This document shows positions 48,607 to 61,400 of a stretch of 64,000 bases of DNA, one piece after another (position 1 is the stretch's first letter; every line of letters begins with the position of its first letter). The notes below the pieces were generated by a model, which was not told where the DNA came from, searched no databases, and worked only from the letters and a program-made list of their open reading frames with translations. The stretch covers positions 586,296 through 650,295 of the forward strand of contig VZRS01001709.1 of the NCBI GenBank assembly GCA_013398055.1, written 5' to 3'. This DNA is from Ifrita kowaldi. Its lineage: Eukaryota; Chordata; Aves; Passeriformes; Cinclosomatidae. Position numbers and translations under genes: made by a program.

Positions 48607-51084
48607 GCAGCAGGATTTTGCTGTCTTATTACCCTTACTGTCCTGATCCAGTCTTCCCCAGGGACCTCCCTCTCCTAACTCCAGGTAGAGCCTCCTCCTT
48701 TCCTGTTCCTGCTCTTCCAAAGAAAGGGAGCGTCTTTTGTGGATTGAGTGCACTGATCTAGAGCTCATTAATGCTGTTGTACCATTCTGAATACATCAGC
48801 TGTGCCCATAATACTCAGTCTGAAGCCATTATTCTCTAGAAGTGATCTTCCTATCTTCCTTTATTATTGTTACTATTATTATTCATTTTATACAGCCAGC
48901 ACTGCAGTCTGAGCACTTTTCCAATAGTAACTTGTATTTAGTGACTTATTAAGGTTTATCCAAGTCACAGATTCCCAGTGGATGTTCTGAGCTTGTTTCT
49001 TATTTAAAAACATCATCTAAATTCAAATCAGGAATTAACACAGTTCTGCAAATGACATTCACCCCTCTGCAGAAGGACCAGCATTAATCCTGTGTGCTGC
49101 AGCAATGGTATTTCAAGCCTTGTTTGAGGGCTTTAGTGGGCTTAAATCAGCCTTAGGCAAAGCACAAGCATCTGCAATAGTTAGACAGGACTAACACTGC
49201 CTGCTTTGGGCACCGAGTTTAAACAGGTGTCAGAGGGGCTGTGTCAGGACATGGCTTCCCTTTATAGCCAGGGGAGAAGACAAAGTGCTCCACGAAACCT
49301 TCCTGCAGCACTTGGTACTGGAGTTAGTGGTTACAGACAAAATCTTCATGCAGTCCTGTTCCTAAACCATTTGTCCTACTGCTGGAATCCTGGTCTTTGC
49401 AGGGAGAGGGGCCAGGTCCCTGTTTCAGAGCTCTAAGGGAACCTGTGGGGTGCTGGCAGAACCAGCAGGATCTTTCTTTAGGGGGACTTCCAGCTTCTGT
49501 TGAGATTCAGTTCAGGTTGATCTGGTTCCTGTAGGGCTCTCTGGAAATCCCCACTGTAATATATTAATGAATTTGCCTCCTTACTGGCTGTCATCAGCAG
49601 TCCATGCTGTTGGAGTTCCCAGAGTTCCCACAAAACCCATTGTGCTGGGCCAGTGGGTGGGTTGGAGAGCTTCCATCCATCCATCCATTCCTCCCTCCCT
49701 CCCTCCTGTGCCTCTCTAGGGTTGAGTCTGCCCTTGGCATAGGAATTGTGAAGTGGGGCTCCAAGCGCAAGAGGAATGTGATACACTTGCTCCTCCAACA
49801 TCCTGCTGCTCAGAAAAACATAAACCCGAAGCAGATGTGTCATTAAATCATTTTGAATCATTGCAAACATTGCAGGAGTTCAGTACAAGCATCCATAACT
49901 TTAAGCCACCTCCGCAAAGCGCTTTGTATCTGTCATAAAATTTGGATGAACTACACTGGGTAAACTGTTTTACTGTTACCTGATAGCCACCTACCTTTTA
50001 GAGCTGAGAATCGCTGAGGGAAGATTAAAATAGATTTCAGTGCATTGTGAGAGCTTGATGTGATTTCTTGGTCCCATAAAGCTGCTGCCCAGCATAGGAA
50101 AACACCTCCCTTTAATTCAGAGACCAGGCAAAGGAAGTTGTCTGACCAGGTTCTGAGATGAAAGTATATGATTATTTAATCACTGGTTAGTTGGTGATAA
50201 TGAGCAAGTATTTTGCAAAATGGGCTCTTAGAGGGAATCTCTAAACATAGATGCTGGTGCTGCAGTGCTGGAGCTGAGCACAGAGTGGGGCCCTGCTGTT
50301 CCCAAGAAAGGCTCAGTGGATCAGTGTTCCTTCGCAGCGAGGCAAACCTGCCGCCCAAATTACCAAGCAACACGTGTGCCAAGGCCAGGGGGAGGACAGA
50401 GCTCCGAGCGTTTCTTAACTCAAAACTGAGTTAAGTTAACTTTCCTGAGCTTTTCCAGCAAGGATGCGTTCCCCTTTAATTGCTGGACCTCTGAGAACAG
50501 CTTGACAGAAGAGCAGCCAAACAATCTTGTTTTCCTTTGTTAGCTATTTTTATTTTACCTGGATCATTATTTATCAAAGAGTGCTGCTATCACTTGAAAT
50601 AAACATGTTTAAACATTAATAAGTAGCTTAAGAGATGCTCTTTTTGATGCTGTCTGGGAAAACATCGTCTGATATTTGGAGGAGAAAAAATTCAGTGCAA
50701 ATGTTTTTTCCCTCACGTGTTTTAATATCCCTCAGTAATTACTTTGCAAGTGGGAAAGCAAAGAAGGGAAATTGCTGCGATCAACTGCCCTTAACATTGC
50801 CTTGACAAAAGCCTGACCGAGCCAACAGTGTGAGCAAGGAGAGGTTTGTGAGGGTGCCTGGGCCTGCACACTCTTCTTTATTATCTGCTATAGTTTCAGC
50901 TACATTGAAAGCCTCAAACAAAATCAGAACATCATGATGCTACCCATATTTCCAAAATTCTTGCAAAGCTGGCTTTCACAAGGAAGATTTATTCCATTTC
51001 CTTGTGGCTGAGCAAGTTGCAGTACGTAAGTGCTGCTCCCTGTCCACGTGAGGTGCTGGGTTAGTGGCTCCACAGTGATTCACA
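48607..51084. other. Non-coding stretch with a short simple repeat
   Basis: A (CCAT)n then (CTCC)n simple repeat lies at 49673-49706. No exon, RNA gene or mobile element was recognised elsewhere. Confidence 0.4.
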
Positions 51085-51390
51085 AAGTCAAGCCAGAAGG
51101 GACTGTTGAGTCATCCTTGTCCTCACTCTGGTGTTCCATGAGCTGCTCTGTTTCCACCTGCTCATCTCAGCACAGGGCACGCAGTGTCTGACTGCACTTC
51201 CCTCTGCAGGAAGAGATCCAGGCTTCACATGGCATCTCCAAGAATTTAAGCGTTTTCTGCTCTATTTCATAGCTTGTTTGAGAGTTTAATGATTCATGCT
51301 GTAAAAATACTTCCCTTGTTGGTTTTTCCCTGTCTTCAGCTTCCAGCCAGTGATTTCTTTTATTTGTTACTGCAGAGATAACAAAGCCTT
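51085..51390 (-). mobile_element. Ancient CR1/L3-like LINE 3' relic, minus strand
   Basis: AAGCCAGAAGGGACTGTTGA and GAGTCATCC at the left, then GTTTAATGATTCATGCTGTA with AAAAATACTTCC, and CTTCAGCTTCCAGCCAGTGA follow the order of landmarks in old amniote CR1/L3 3' ends: CCAGAAGGGACCATT, ATCATCTAG, AATTACTCTCACTG and TTCAACTTCCAGCCATTGG. Divergence is high, so it predates the avian CR1 copies elsewhere in the window. Confidence 0.65.
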
Positions 51391-53829
51391 TTTCTGGCGC
51401 TGTGTTTTCCTTTGTGAAGGGGGTTTTACGCTATAATCAAGTTTCCTCTCAGACAAGCTGAACAGATTGAGCTCCACATTTCTCATTAAAAGACATTTTG
51501 CTCCCATCAGTAATTTTTACTGCATCCTTTTCAGTTTTTAACATCATCATGCCAAGGTTGACCCCAAAGCTACTCCAGGATCTATCCCATCGACTGTGAC
51601 ATATGGGGTTGAAGTTGTCTTCTGGCTTGCACGTGTTGCATTTCGGGTTTATGTGGACATGGCCCAAGTGGAATATCCCCTGTCACACAGGGAGGTTGTG
51701 CTCTGGTCTCCTGGATATTTTTACAGAGGCGTTTTGTTGCTGGCTGCTGTGGCCAGTTCTGTAGGTACCTCCACAGTCCTTGTGGTGCCAAATAGTTTTT
51801 GTGTTTTCCTTGCTTTTTTTGCGATTAAAAGAGGAAAAAAGTTTGTCAGTGCAGAGCTGTTCCTGGAGAAAGATGAGTTACTGACTTAATAAACACAGGT
51901 ATTCCCAGTGCTTTCTTATTTGTTGGTTTTCTGGTTTGGCAGCTAAGCTAAAGTTCAATTAAGTGTCTCTAACCTTGCTGCAGGCAGAGCTGGGGAACCA
52001 TTTGTTATTTTAAATCTCTTTACTTTTCAATTGTCAAATTCAATTAAGGGAGAATTTATGCTTTCATAGGAAAAGGGCAGCAGCTATAGAAAACTCAAAG
52101 ACCTGAGTTGTTCCAGGATCTGTTGAGGGATTTCATGCTTTCAGCAGAGCCATCTTCAGAGGTTTTGGCAGTAACTTCAGAGTTGTGGCAAATAAGTATT
52201 TGCTTATCTTAACATTTGGGGAGTTTAATGTGCATGTTTTCATGTTTTGCAGCCAAGCTGCAGCCGCAGAGGGCAGAGCTCAGCAACATCCACCTTTAAC
52301 CGCTGCTTTTAGCCTGTTTGCAGAAAGTTTTGTTTGCACAGGCTGCACCTTGCCCCAAAACTGTTGAAATCAGAAGTGATGTTTCCAGGGAACCCAGACA
52401 TGTATGTAGGGGTTTTGCAGTTGGTTTTGTTTTAATTTCACTGCATCCTAGAAACATTTCTTTCCTTCAAAACCTCATTTCTGATTATTCTCCTGTTTTT
52501 GGGAAGAGGAGAAAAGGACTTATTGTGCATTTGTATATCTGAGGATATCATATGTAAAGACTGTGGGATGCTTCAGTCCCATGGGTCCTGTGGAAGTCAG
52601 ATTGGTGTTCTCATGGGCTTTGTCAGTGGTGCAAAACCAAGTTGCAGATGTTGCTTGAGTCCACCTGAAGCCACTTCCTAACCAGGAGCTCGGGCTTTTG
52701 TGTTGAGCTGCTGCATGTCCGGTGCCTGGATTCAGAGAAGGAGGCTGCTGGTGTAAAATACTGTTCCCAGGTTGTCAGGATATTCTGCTGTGTAACCTGG
52801 TGAGGTTTCTTTACACCCCTTTGCAGTAAACTTTGAGCTTTTCAATAGTCTCAGAGCAAATGCTCTTTCTTTTGCTGTCTTGTCCCCTCTCCCCCTCCAG
52901 CTAATGGTAAAAAGTATTTTTAAGTGCTGTTTCGCATAAATCTGGGAGGCTGAGTGACTTAGAAGCCAGCTGGGAAGCTGAATGTGTCATCTCTGGAGTA
53001 AAACATAGATTTGGGGAGTTTCATGAGTTTTTTTTCCCAGTGTTGCCATTTCTGGTGGGCCAGCAGATGGAACTGCCCACGAGGCTGTATTTATCCCTGC
53101 AAAGCCAGCTGCTGCAAAATGCTGGGGCGAGGGTTGCTCTGACTCCTGTGCTTTGGAGAAGCTTATTATTATAATGAGAATAATGTCCCTCTGTTTGGCT
53201 TAGCAATGTTCTGCAAATCAGTATTTGTTCTTGAGCTTGTGTATAAATCCCACTTAGTTAATTTAGGCCAAAGCTGCAAGTCTGTATTTGTTCCTACGAA
53301 AAACAAAAAAGGATCAGAGCAATTTGGGGGGCAAACATGATTTCTGAGATATCATCTCGTGAGAGATCATCTGCTAAGTTATCTGGTGGCATCCTAGAAA
53401 TTAAAGGGGTTTTCCCACTGGTGTGGATGTGATGCCATACCCTGCATTTTCCATAAAAGCACAAATGCGGTCATTACAGTGAGTGGCAATTGGCCTTTAG
53501 GCATTTGTCACTGATCCTGAGAGGTCTTGGAAAAGCAACAGCCAAAAAATGTGGGGCCAAGAGCACCACAAGCTGAGAAACAGCCAAAATAGCGTTAAAA
53601 CTTTTTGATGTTCAGGATAAACAAATCCAAAATAGTGGCACCAGTGGGTTCACTGTGCAGGTAGAAGAAGAAAGCTGGGATAATAATAATAAAATAAGTA
53701 TTTCTGGAAGCTCAGGAAGGCAGAAGCAGGAGGAGTGTTAAGTGCTGCATGAAGCCCACAGCGTCCGTGTGGGAGCTGCCGGCAGCACAGCGGGTGCTGG
53801 GCGGTGGCTGCTGCCCAGGGACTCTGTAA
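51391..53829. other. Non-coding stretch, no recognised gene
   Basis: A 97-codon plus-strand frame at 51596-51889 has long hydrophobic runs but matches no family I know. Nothing else was recognised. Confidence 0.35.
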
Positions 53830-54070
53830 ATCCTGTGGAAATGAATATTTAATAGAGAAATAAAGTGATTATATGCATGTGTAAATGCTGTTTTTATCTC
53901 CCTGCTGCCCTATAAATGGCTGGTAGCTAACAGCCCAGGAGGGCTGCAATAATTATGGCTTCCCTGACTTGGCTGATAAAAAATCAATTCCATTGGGATG
54001 GTCTTATGCTTTCGTTAATGGGAGGCACTGGAAGCATTAGCCCTATTATAAGTATGCACCTACAAGAAGA
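53830..54070. promoter_or_regulatory. Candidate regulatory block
   Basis: AT-rich sequence without simple repeats carries CCCTATAAATGG-like (CArG/MEF2-like) and ATGCAT-type elements, TAATTA-like homeodomain cores and ATCAATTCC. It could be an enhancer. Support is motif content only. Confidence 0.2.
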
Positions 54071-54987
54071 AGGGACTTGCTTGAAATCCAGCTTTCCCTG
54101 AAACTGGAAAATTCTGCAAATGCTGCTTAGCTGTCTCTTCCTTGGCAGCCTGGGGACACTGTAAGAGCAGTCGCTTTTCCTGGCATTCCCAGACATTTTC
54201 CTAGCTGAACATCTTTGATTTGGTTTGGTTTTACCTTGGCTTGTTTTGGTTTTTTTCGCCAGAGGAAAACTCCAAACCAAACTTTTTGCCTAACTTGCAT
54301 TGTTTCTATCAGTATTTCACAAGGAAGGGTTTCTGTTTCCATAGGAGTGCAAGGGGGACAGGTGGAAACCAAGACTTCAAACTGAGCTGGAAAGCAGCAT
54401 TATTTGTGGATGTATAGACCCATCGTCAGTCTCCACTTGGGAGCTGACACTGGGGCTGAACTGAGGTTGGTAACATCTGAAGTCTTCAAAAAATGCTTTT
54501 GTATCAACTTTCCCTGTGTTGTCTTGTTTCCTAGGGGCAATATGTAATTTGTTCACTAATAGGCTCTCTTATTTAGACAAATTAGACCTTTTTAACACCA
54601 TTCGTATTAGCTGTTTTTGACTGCACTGTGTTAATTACAACAGGGATGGGGACATTGTAATTGTAGAGAATTGTTCCCTAATTTGGGGAAAACAGGCAGC
54701 GCTCTGTGCCCAGCTCCCAGTTTGTTTTCTCTGTGTTTCAACATGGTACTTAAACCATTAACATAATCTTGGGGGGGCTGTAATTATGTGAATAACCGGG
54801 TGGGAAGGAGTCATAGAACAGTACAAAAATAGCACCAGGGAGTGCAAACTTGTCTCTATAAACAAAATAAGAGCAGGAGGAGGAGGGAAGTGAGATGCCA
54901 GTGGTGCTGCATCCTGGAGCCAGCATGGATGGTTATTGTGGCTTGTATGGAGTACCGGTGGGGACTGGGTAATGCTATCACGTATTG

Positions 54988-55424
54988 TGATGCCTTGAGA
55001 GGCCACCTAAAAACAGAGACTACACAAGACCAAGGGAATAAAGGTAGGTATTTATTTGAAGGGCCTTCAAAGGTACACCTTAGGGAGCCAGAGGCTACTG
55101 CCAAGATGGACCCCAAGATGGATGACAGGTCACGAGTTCTTCACACTTTTATAAGTTTGGTTCATTTGCATATCAGGGTTAATTCTCCAATTAAAACTTC
55201 AGTTAATGATGTAATTTCACCAAGCTCACCCCATTCTTAAGATGTTGGTTTACACATTTTGGGCCTAGGACGGTCTGGGTGTCCTTGGAGAGCGAGCCTG
55301 GAGAGGCCTTGTTGTGTCTACCTAGCATGAGAGAGCAGAAATTAACAGGCTACAAGGAACTTCAGAGTTACACACTGGGCAGTACAGGATTTGAAAAATA
55401 TAAAAGTTAAAACCCAGGGCATCA
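54988..55424 (-). mobile_element. Solo LTR of an endogenous retrovirus, minus orientation
   Basis: The 437-bp element is bounded by the perfect inverted repeat TGATGCC ... GGCATCA. In minus orientation it contains a TATA box (CTTATAAAAG) near 55155-55146, followed about 100 bp later by the polyadenylation signal AATAAA near 55055, the expected promoter-then-polyA order of an LTR. Flanking bases ATTG and GTTG may be a 4-bp target duplication with one change. It resembles LTRs abundant in songbird genomes (ERVL/ERVK-type names I cannot confirm). No internal retroviral genes flank it, so the provirus was probably lost by recombination between its LTRs. Confidence 0.88.
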
Positions 55425-56062
55425 GTTGGAGTGGTCTTCATCTTCACAGTGGAAATTGGGGTTTATTGCCTGTTTCAGTTGTCCAGGAAATCGCTGAAGG
55501 CTTTGAGGAAGACCCAGCCAAGGTTCATCAGGCGCCGCCTCTGGGATACATCTCCCAGGTCAAAGCTTTGGTCCCCAGCAGGATCCTCTGTTTACCTGCA
55601 CTTAATTCCATGGCTTTCATCTCCTTCCCTCCGTGCTGTATGGAAGAGGAGAGCAGAGAGCCATCTCCCTGCTGAAGCTGAGAACACCCAGCCCTGCTGG
55701 AGAGGAGGAGCCCTCCCAGTGCACCTGATCCCAAGCCTGATGGCAAGGACAGTGCTGCCCATGTGCACGGGGCCTGGGGTAAACAATGTGCGTCAGGACA
55801 TTGGTTTCTCAGAGCTTGACTGTATTATTCTATGTTCTAACATCTCTCTGGTGCTACTAAATCAATAGGGCTCCAATGCTGGAAGAATATATAATGCTGG
55901 AAGGGTTACAAAGCATGTTCCTCTTTAGTGCAGAAATGTGGAATTTCGGCACCCCCAACATGTTGAGGGTGTTTGAGCCTTCTCTCAATCCATAGGAACT
56001 TCTTGGCTACAGAACCACCTTTTAAAACTTTTTAATACTTTTTCCACTATTTTCTGGCTTAA
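55425..56062. other. Non-coding stretch, no recognised feature
   Basis: Open frames on both strands here have no recognisable domain. No repeat family was recognised. Confidence 0.4.
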
Positions 56063-56900
56063 CAGAATCACAGAATCATCAAGGTTGGACGAGACCTTTG
56101 GGATCACCCATCTAGTCCAAACATCCACCTAGCACCACCATAATCAGCCCTGAACCACCAGACGTATCCAGATGCTTCTTGAACGCTTCCAAAGGCAGTA
56201 ACTCTACCACATCAACTTCTTCCAGTGCCTGACCACTGTTCTAGTGAAAACATTTTTTCTAATGCCTAATCTGAATCTCCCCTGGCACAGTATAAGGCCT
56301 TTTCTTCTCATCCCTTCTCATCAGACATGGCAGGAGAGACTGATCCCACCTCACTACAACCTCTGTTGAGGCAGCTGTAGAGAGGAATGAGGCACCCCCC
56401 AAGCACCTTCTTCCCCAGACTAAACAACCCCAGTTACCTCGACCCCTCATCACAGGACATGTTTTCTAGACCTTTCTCCAGGGTTTCGCTTCTCTGCACT
56501 TGCTCCAGCACCTCCATGTCCGTTTTGAATTGAGGAGCCCAAAAACTGAGCACAGGATTTGAGGTGTGACCTCACCAGTGCTGAGTACAGAGGGACAGTC
56601 GCTTCCCAGTCCTGCTGGCCACACTATTCTTGAGAAAGGCCAGGATTCCTTTGGCCTTCTTCCCCACCTGGGCTCATATCCAGCTGCCTATCAAGCTGCA
56701 TTCCCAGGTCCTTTTGTGCTTGGCTGCTCTCAAGCCATTCTTCCCCAGCCCACAGTGCCACATGGGGTTGTTGTGACCCAGGTGCAGGACCTGGCACTTG
56801 GCCTTGGTGAACCTCACACAGTTGTCCTCAGCCCATTGATCCAGTCTGTTTAAACCTGCTTGAAGTTGTGGAGATCCCCCCAGCCCAGCCTGACACCTTT
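56063..56900 (-). mobile_element. CR1: CR1 LINE 3' portion with ORF2 C-terminal relic, minus strand
   Basis: It begins with AGAATCACAGAATCATCAAG, the reverse complement of the CR1 tail, and carries CCTGACCACTGTTCTAGTGA, CTAAACAACCCCAGTTACCT and AGCACCTCCATGTCC in the usual order. Past the untranslated region the minus strand encodes a decayed ORF2 C-terminus, including motifs like K-C-Q-V-L-H-L-G and N-N-P-M that are standard in CR1 reverse transcriptases. Frameshifts and stops show that it is dead. At about 840 bp it is the longest CR1 piece in the window. The right end is approximate. Confidence 0.95.
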
Positions 56901-58024
56901 CCCCACATCTTAAAATATTTTAATTGTGCTCCCCTGCAAGCTCTCTGCAGGTTATGTAGTGAAAGGGTTCATTCACTGCTGCTCAGGCAGAGGAAGTGAT
57001 CCCCTTACTTGCCCTGCACCCATGTCTTGAAACCATCTTACCAGACTGTATCATGGCACTTTAGAAAGTCAAATCTCTTTTTAGCCTGACTTCCTAAGGA
57101 GGCTTAAGTGCTCATGCTCTGTTTATATCCTCATCCCTCCCTTGGAGAACTTTTGAACCCGTGGGCCCAGATCAGCCAAATTTATCAGCTGAAGGTGTTG
57201 ATGGTAGTAAGGCTGCGAGTTTTTTTTTGGAGCTAGATAAAGTGGTGACACTGAAAAAAAGCACTTCTGTGTCAGCTCACGGCTGATCAGACATGAATTC
57301 CGCGGGAGGGGCTTGCAGTCACCCAGCCACACAGCAGCCATGGGAATTGCTGTTTTTGCAGAGCCACAGCAGGAGCAGCTCCTGCTGCAGAGGTGCCTTG
57401 GCAGTGTTGGGGCTCCCCCATTCCTCTCTCGGTGGGGCTCAGCCATGTGAGAGGCTGTTTGGCTGTAAATACCTGCCTGTGGTGGTGGGGACATCACCAC
57501 AGCAAAGGGGCTTTCTGCAGTGTTACAAAACTTGGCAGTATTAGGGAGGAACAGAGCAAAACATGAATTTTCATTTTTGCACTGTGAGCGTACAGTGGGA
57601 GATCATGAGGGTCACAATAGTTCGGCTTTTTTTTTGAAGCTCTGTGTCTCGAAATGAAGTGATAGGGGATCTCTGATTTTGGGGTTTCACAATGGCATTA
57701 TGCACTTCTGACCCTAGAGAAAACGTTGAGTGAAGCTAAGCCACAGGGTCAGGCTCAGGAAAACTGATTAAAGATGCATCTAGTCATGCATGAGTGTATG
57801 TACATACGTGTATGGGCAGTTACATGCGTGTACAGGTATTTATCTGTGTTTGTGGGCACGTGGGATGATGTACTGTGTGCTTATGATGGCAAAGTGAGAG
57901 TCAGTATTTGTAATTTCAAGATTGAGCATGCAGCGATAAAAGAAACCCCCCATGGAGTCTTATCCTTGGGGGGCAGATGAGTAAGTCTGACAGCTAAACT
58001 AGATCTTGTCACCATCCGAAACCT
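56901..58024. other. Non-coding stretch, no recognised gene
   Basis: No exon or mobile element was recognised. A loose alternation of TGTATG and ACATACG-type words occurs at about 57787-57850. Confidence 0.4.
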
Positions 58025-58475
58025 GTGAGCTCCTTCAGGCTTTGCGCCTTTTTCCTGAGGACACACGGGATGATTCCCCGCGGTCTCACCTGACCCGAGT
58101 TCAAAACAAACACACACCCCCGGCTCGCATCTCAGGAGCACGGAGCTCGTGTAAACTGAGCGCTCTCAGCAGCAGCCTCAATGAACTAAATTCTTCCCAG
58201 GGAGCCGGAGATAATCGCAGGAGGAGGCTCCGTTTCCCCCGCTGTGCATCTGTCAGGCAGCTCCCGCAGGGAGGGTGGGAAGCGGCTCTGCCGCCGGAGC
58301 CCCGTGGGGAGCAGATGGGTGGGGATTAAATCTGCCCTGGCCGGGGGGAATTGGGAGCGGCGCTGCCGGCGGCTGCATCCAGGTACGGAGAGGAGCATCC
58401 CGCTGCGGCCGCTGCCACTCGGGCTCGGGTTGGGGAATGCACAGTTATTCGGAGGAGGAGGATGTGCTGCGGGCT
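58025..58475 (+). promoter_or_regulatory. CpG island with possible first exon and splice donor
   Basis: CpG density is high throughout and a GCGGCCGC run lies near 58406, in contrast to CpG-poor flanks. A good donor, CATCCAG|GTACGG, falls at 58382|58383 on the plus strand, so an untranslated or short-coding first exon could end there. No TATA box is obvious, which fits a CpG-island promoter. No conserved protein was recognised in the flanking open frames, so gene identity and even direction are uncertain. Confidence 0.45.
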
Positions 58476-61400
58476 GCTGAGGATGCTAAATCCATTCCTA
58501 CTGCAAAAATGATTGCATTTGAGACTGGAAGGTGGAATTGTAAATGGTTATTTGCTTATCTCGAATAGCTTTTTTTTTTGTCTTAAGTTTGAAGTTTATA
58601 CCCATGTCTTATGGTTTCAGTGGGAATAAGCTCTGCTTCTGTTTCAAGTCAGCATTTGACATGACAAAGGTTGTCTCATGTCAGTGTATAATTGTAAAAG
58701 TACTGTAGAAAAGAAGACAAATTAACCTTTAATAAGCAGGACTACAACATTTCGTTTCTAATTTCTAGGACGTGGCTCTGAGCCTACTGTAAACAATACT
58801 TTCTGGCAATTTAAATCACTGCTTTACTCAAGAAGAATTAAAATACCCTAAAAGAAATGGCATGTAACATCAGCAAAAAGACAGCAAGCAAAACCGTCAA
58901 GTGCCTCCATTCTTCTTCTCTGTTCTTTTTAGCCTCTTGTATCTTTTGGGATCTTTGAGCTAAGAGTTGAAGTTCCCTACATGTGCTTCTCTGATTCGTT
59001 CTACCAACCTCTTTATGGTGACCTCTCATTGCAGTAGTCATGAGGGATTTGTTGCGTGACTCCAGCAAAATCATCATCAGTTATCATCAGTTTTGCCTTC
59101 TGTTACGTGCACATCATATTGTATCCTTGGCTTCCAAAGTGTTTTCTTCCTTGCTGCAGGAATCTTGCTTTCAGCCTTCACCCTTCAATCTTCATGAAAT
59201 TAATTAAAAAATAGAAATTGCCAAAGTTAGATGTTTTTTCTGCTTGGAAAGTCTTTGAAGCTTGCATTTCTAGTGTCTTGCTTTTCCTGCTGTACTCCTG
59301 GTAGCCTTTTGTTCAGAAGGGTGTGGGTCTTCAATACTCCATTTTCCTACTGGCACATATGCCAAACTTCAGTACTTTAATAAGCATGTTATTGACTCTG
59401 GGACCTTTTGCACTGGGTTTCTCATTCTTCTCATGCAGTTTGTTATTTTTGGCCTATTAACTCTGATAGGTGATTAAATTTAATTTTACGAAGTTGAACT
59501 TGATTATTTAACATTAATTAAACCATTCTGTGTTTCCATTCTTCAAACCTCTTGAGAAAGAATTACAATATTCCCTTTCTGGTGTAACCTACATTAGGAG
59601 AATTGGCTAAACTTTTTGAAGCTGAATAAGAGGGGTAGAGCTGATTGGTTTCTTCAGGGGAATGTTGGTAAGGCCTGATGTTCAAGTTGAAGTGGTGGAG
59701 ACACTGGACTGTGCTTTGCCATAATAAAAACTTGTAAGTAGAGGTGATTTCCCTTTTTTTTCTTTTTTTTTCACTGTTTTTAAGAATAGCCTTCAAGCTT
59801 CTGATTTCAGGAGTCTCTTTATATCTCATTCAAATTCTCTCTGTGTGAGACCTTGTCCACAAGTGTGGCATAAATCACAAATTAGGTAGTATAGGCTGTC
59901 TGAACCAATATTTTAAAATTACAGTCCTCCTTATTTTTACCAGGGGCTTCAGAACTGACTGTTAATAAACATCAACTTGAATATATTTAATTTGGTATAA
60001 AATACAACGTTGACCTGGATTTATTTTGAAAGGATTGAACAGTTATGAGACTTAGATTTTCATCTGGGTTTTTTTATTTGATTTATGTATCTTCCTCTGT
60101 GGCATATTGTAGACAGTTCTTATGAGACATTTCAACTCCTTAATTTAATTCCTTTAAGTGGATGCTCATACCATAGCTGCATATAGCACAAGCTTTCTCA
60201 GTTATGTTTCTCGTACCACTTCTTGAGTTTATTCTGCTAAATGTTTCCCAGGGGTTTTCTCTAATACTTGCGTAAAATCCACTGCTTTTCAGACATTGCT
60301 GCCATAAATTCTCAGGCTAATGTATCCTAAGGAAACAAATAGGAAGATGAAGTAGAACGTTTTGCACCTGGACAGATATCACAGAGGTTGTCCCCTGGGC
60401 TGGTTCAGCCTGATTGTAAATCTGTTGTAACTCCCCGATTTGCCCCCGATGTGAGCTGGCAAACGGCTGCATCCTGTCCCAGCTGATCCCGCTGGATTGA
60501 TGTTGGCATTGGGATGTCTCCTGTGTGTTGTCTGACTGACACGTGCAGCACAGCTCCACTGCTCCTAAAGCAGTGCATCACAGCTAGGAAAATGAGAAAG
60601 CAATGTAAAATGCATGACTGGCTGGTTTGCCAGTCGAATAAGAAATGGTTTCTAGAGGCCATGAATTATGCGCAAAGTCATTTTTAATATTAATTTTATT
60701 GGTGCTTTATAAAGTGGCTCCAGCAGTGGCATTTTGAAAAGTTTCAAAATAGTTACAACCTGCAGCAAAGGGCAGCTCCAAAAAAATGATTACTTTTCCG
60801 GGAAAACCAATGGCAAAATAAGCAACTTCTTGCCTCCAGGAAGAAAACCAGACCTTGGTCCTGCAAACTTTGATACTTTGGTACTTTGCAAACTTTGCTT
60901 TGCTTTGAGTACAGGAATAGCCTCATTAAACCTTTTAAGACCAAACAGCTGGAATAAAGTTATGCCTGTGTGTGTGTAGCATCAGGGCTTAAACCCCCGC
61001 TCAGCATCAGACCTGATCTGTGCCCCCACCTATGGGCTTGTGATTTCCCATGGAAATGCTCACATGATGAGGAGAAGTCTCAAAGGTCCGAAATCCAGCA
61101 CAGGCTCCTGGGGTGGTATGGATAAATCACTTCACCCTGCAGCTGAATGGGGCTTGTGCCACTCAGTGTTTCCCTGCTCTGCCTTTTCCATGTAGGCAGC
61201 AAGTCCTTCGAGGTGGGACTGCATCGGATGTGCAGCAGATGCAGCTCTTCCCCGGGAGCAGAACCTGCAGTCTTTGTAATAACTGGAATGAGTTTGGCTC
61301 TTCAGCATCCATTAAACGAAATTCAGACAAAGCCCCTCAGAAGAGTTAAACCAGCATAGTTCCTTAAGTGGAGCTGGGGTTGGTGGTGTTAAGATGTCTG

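Noticed and set aside
51596..51889. A plus-strand frame with long hydrophobic runs, looking at first like a membrane protein exon
   Set aside because: It matches no family I recognise, begins at GTG and has no convincing acceptor. Hydrophobic runs are common in T-rich non-coding sequence.
54219..54281. A 10-bp inverted repeat (TTTGGTTTGG and CCAAACCAAA)
   Set aside because: The arms are low-complexity and lie in a GGTTT-rich stretch, so chance pairing is likely.
54842..55240. A 132-codon plus-strand frame
   Set aside because: Most of it lies inside the solo LTR, antisense to the element.
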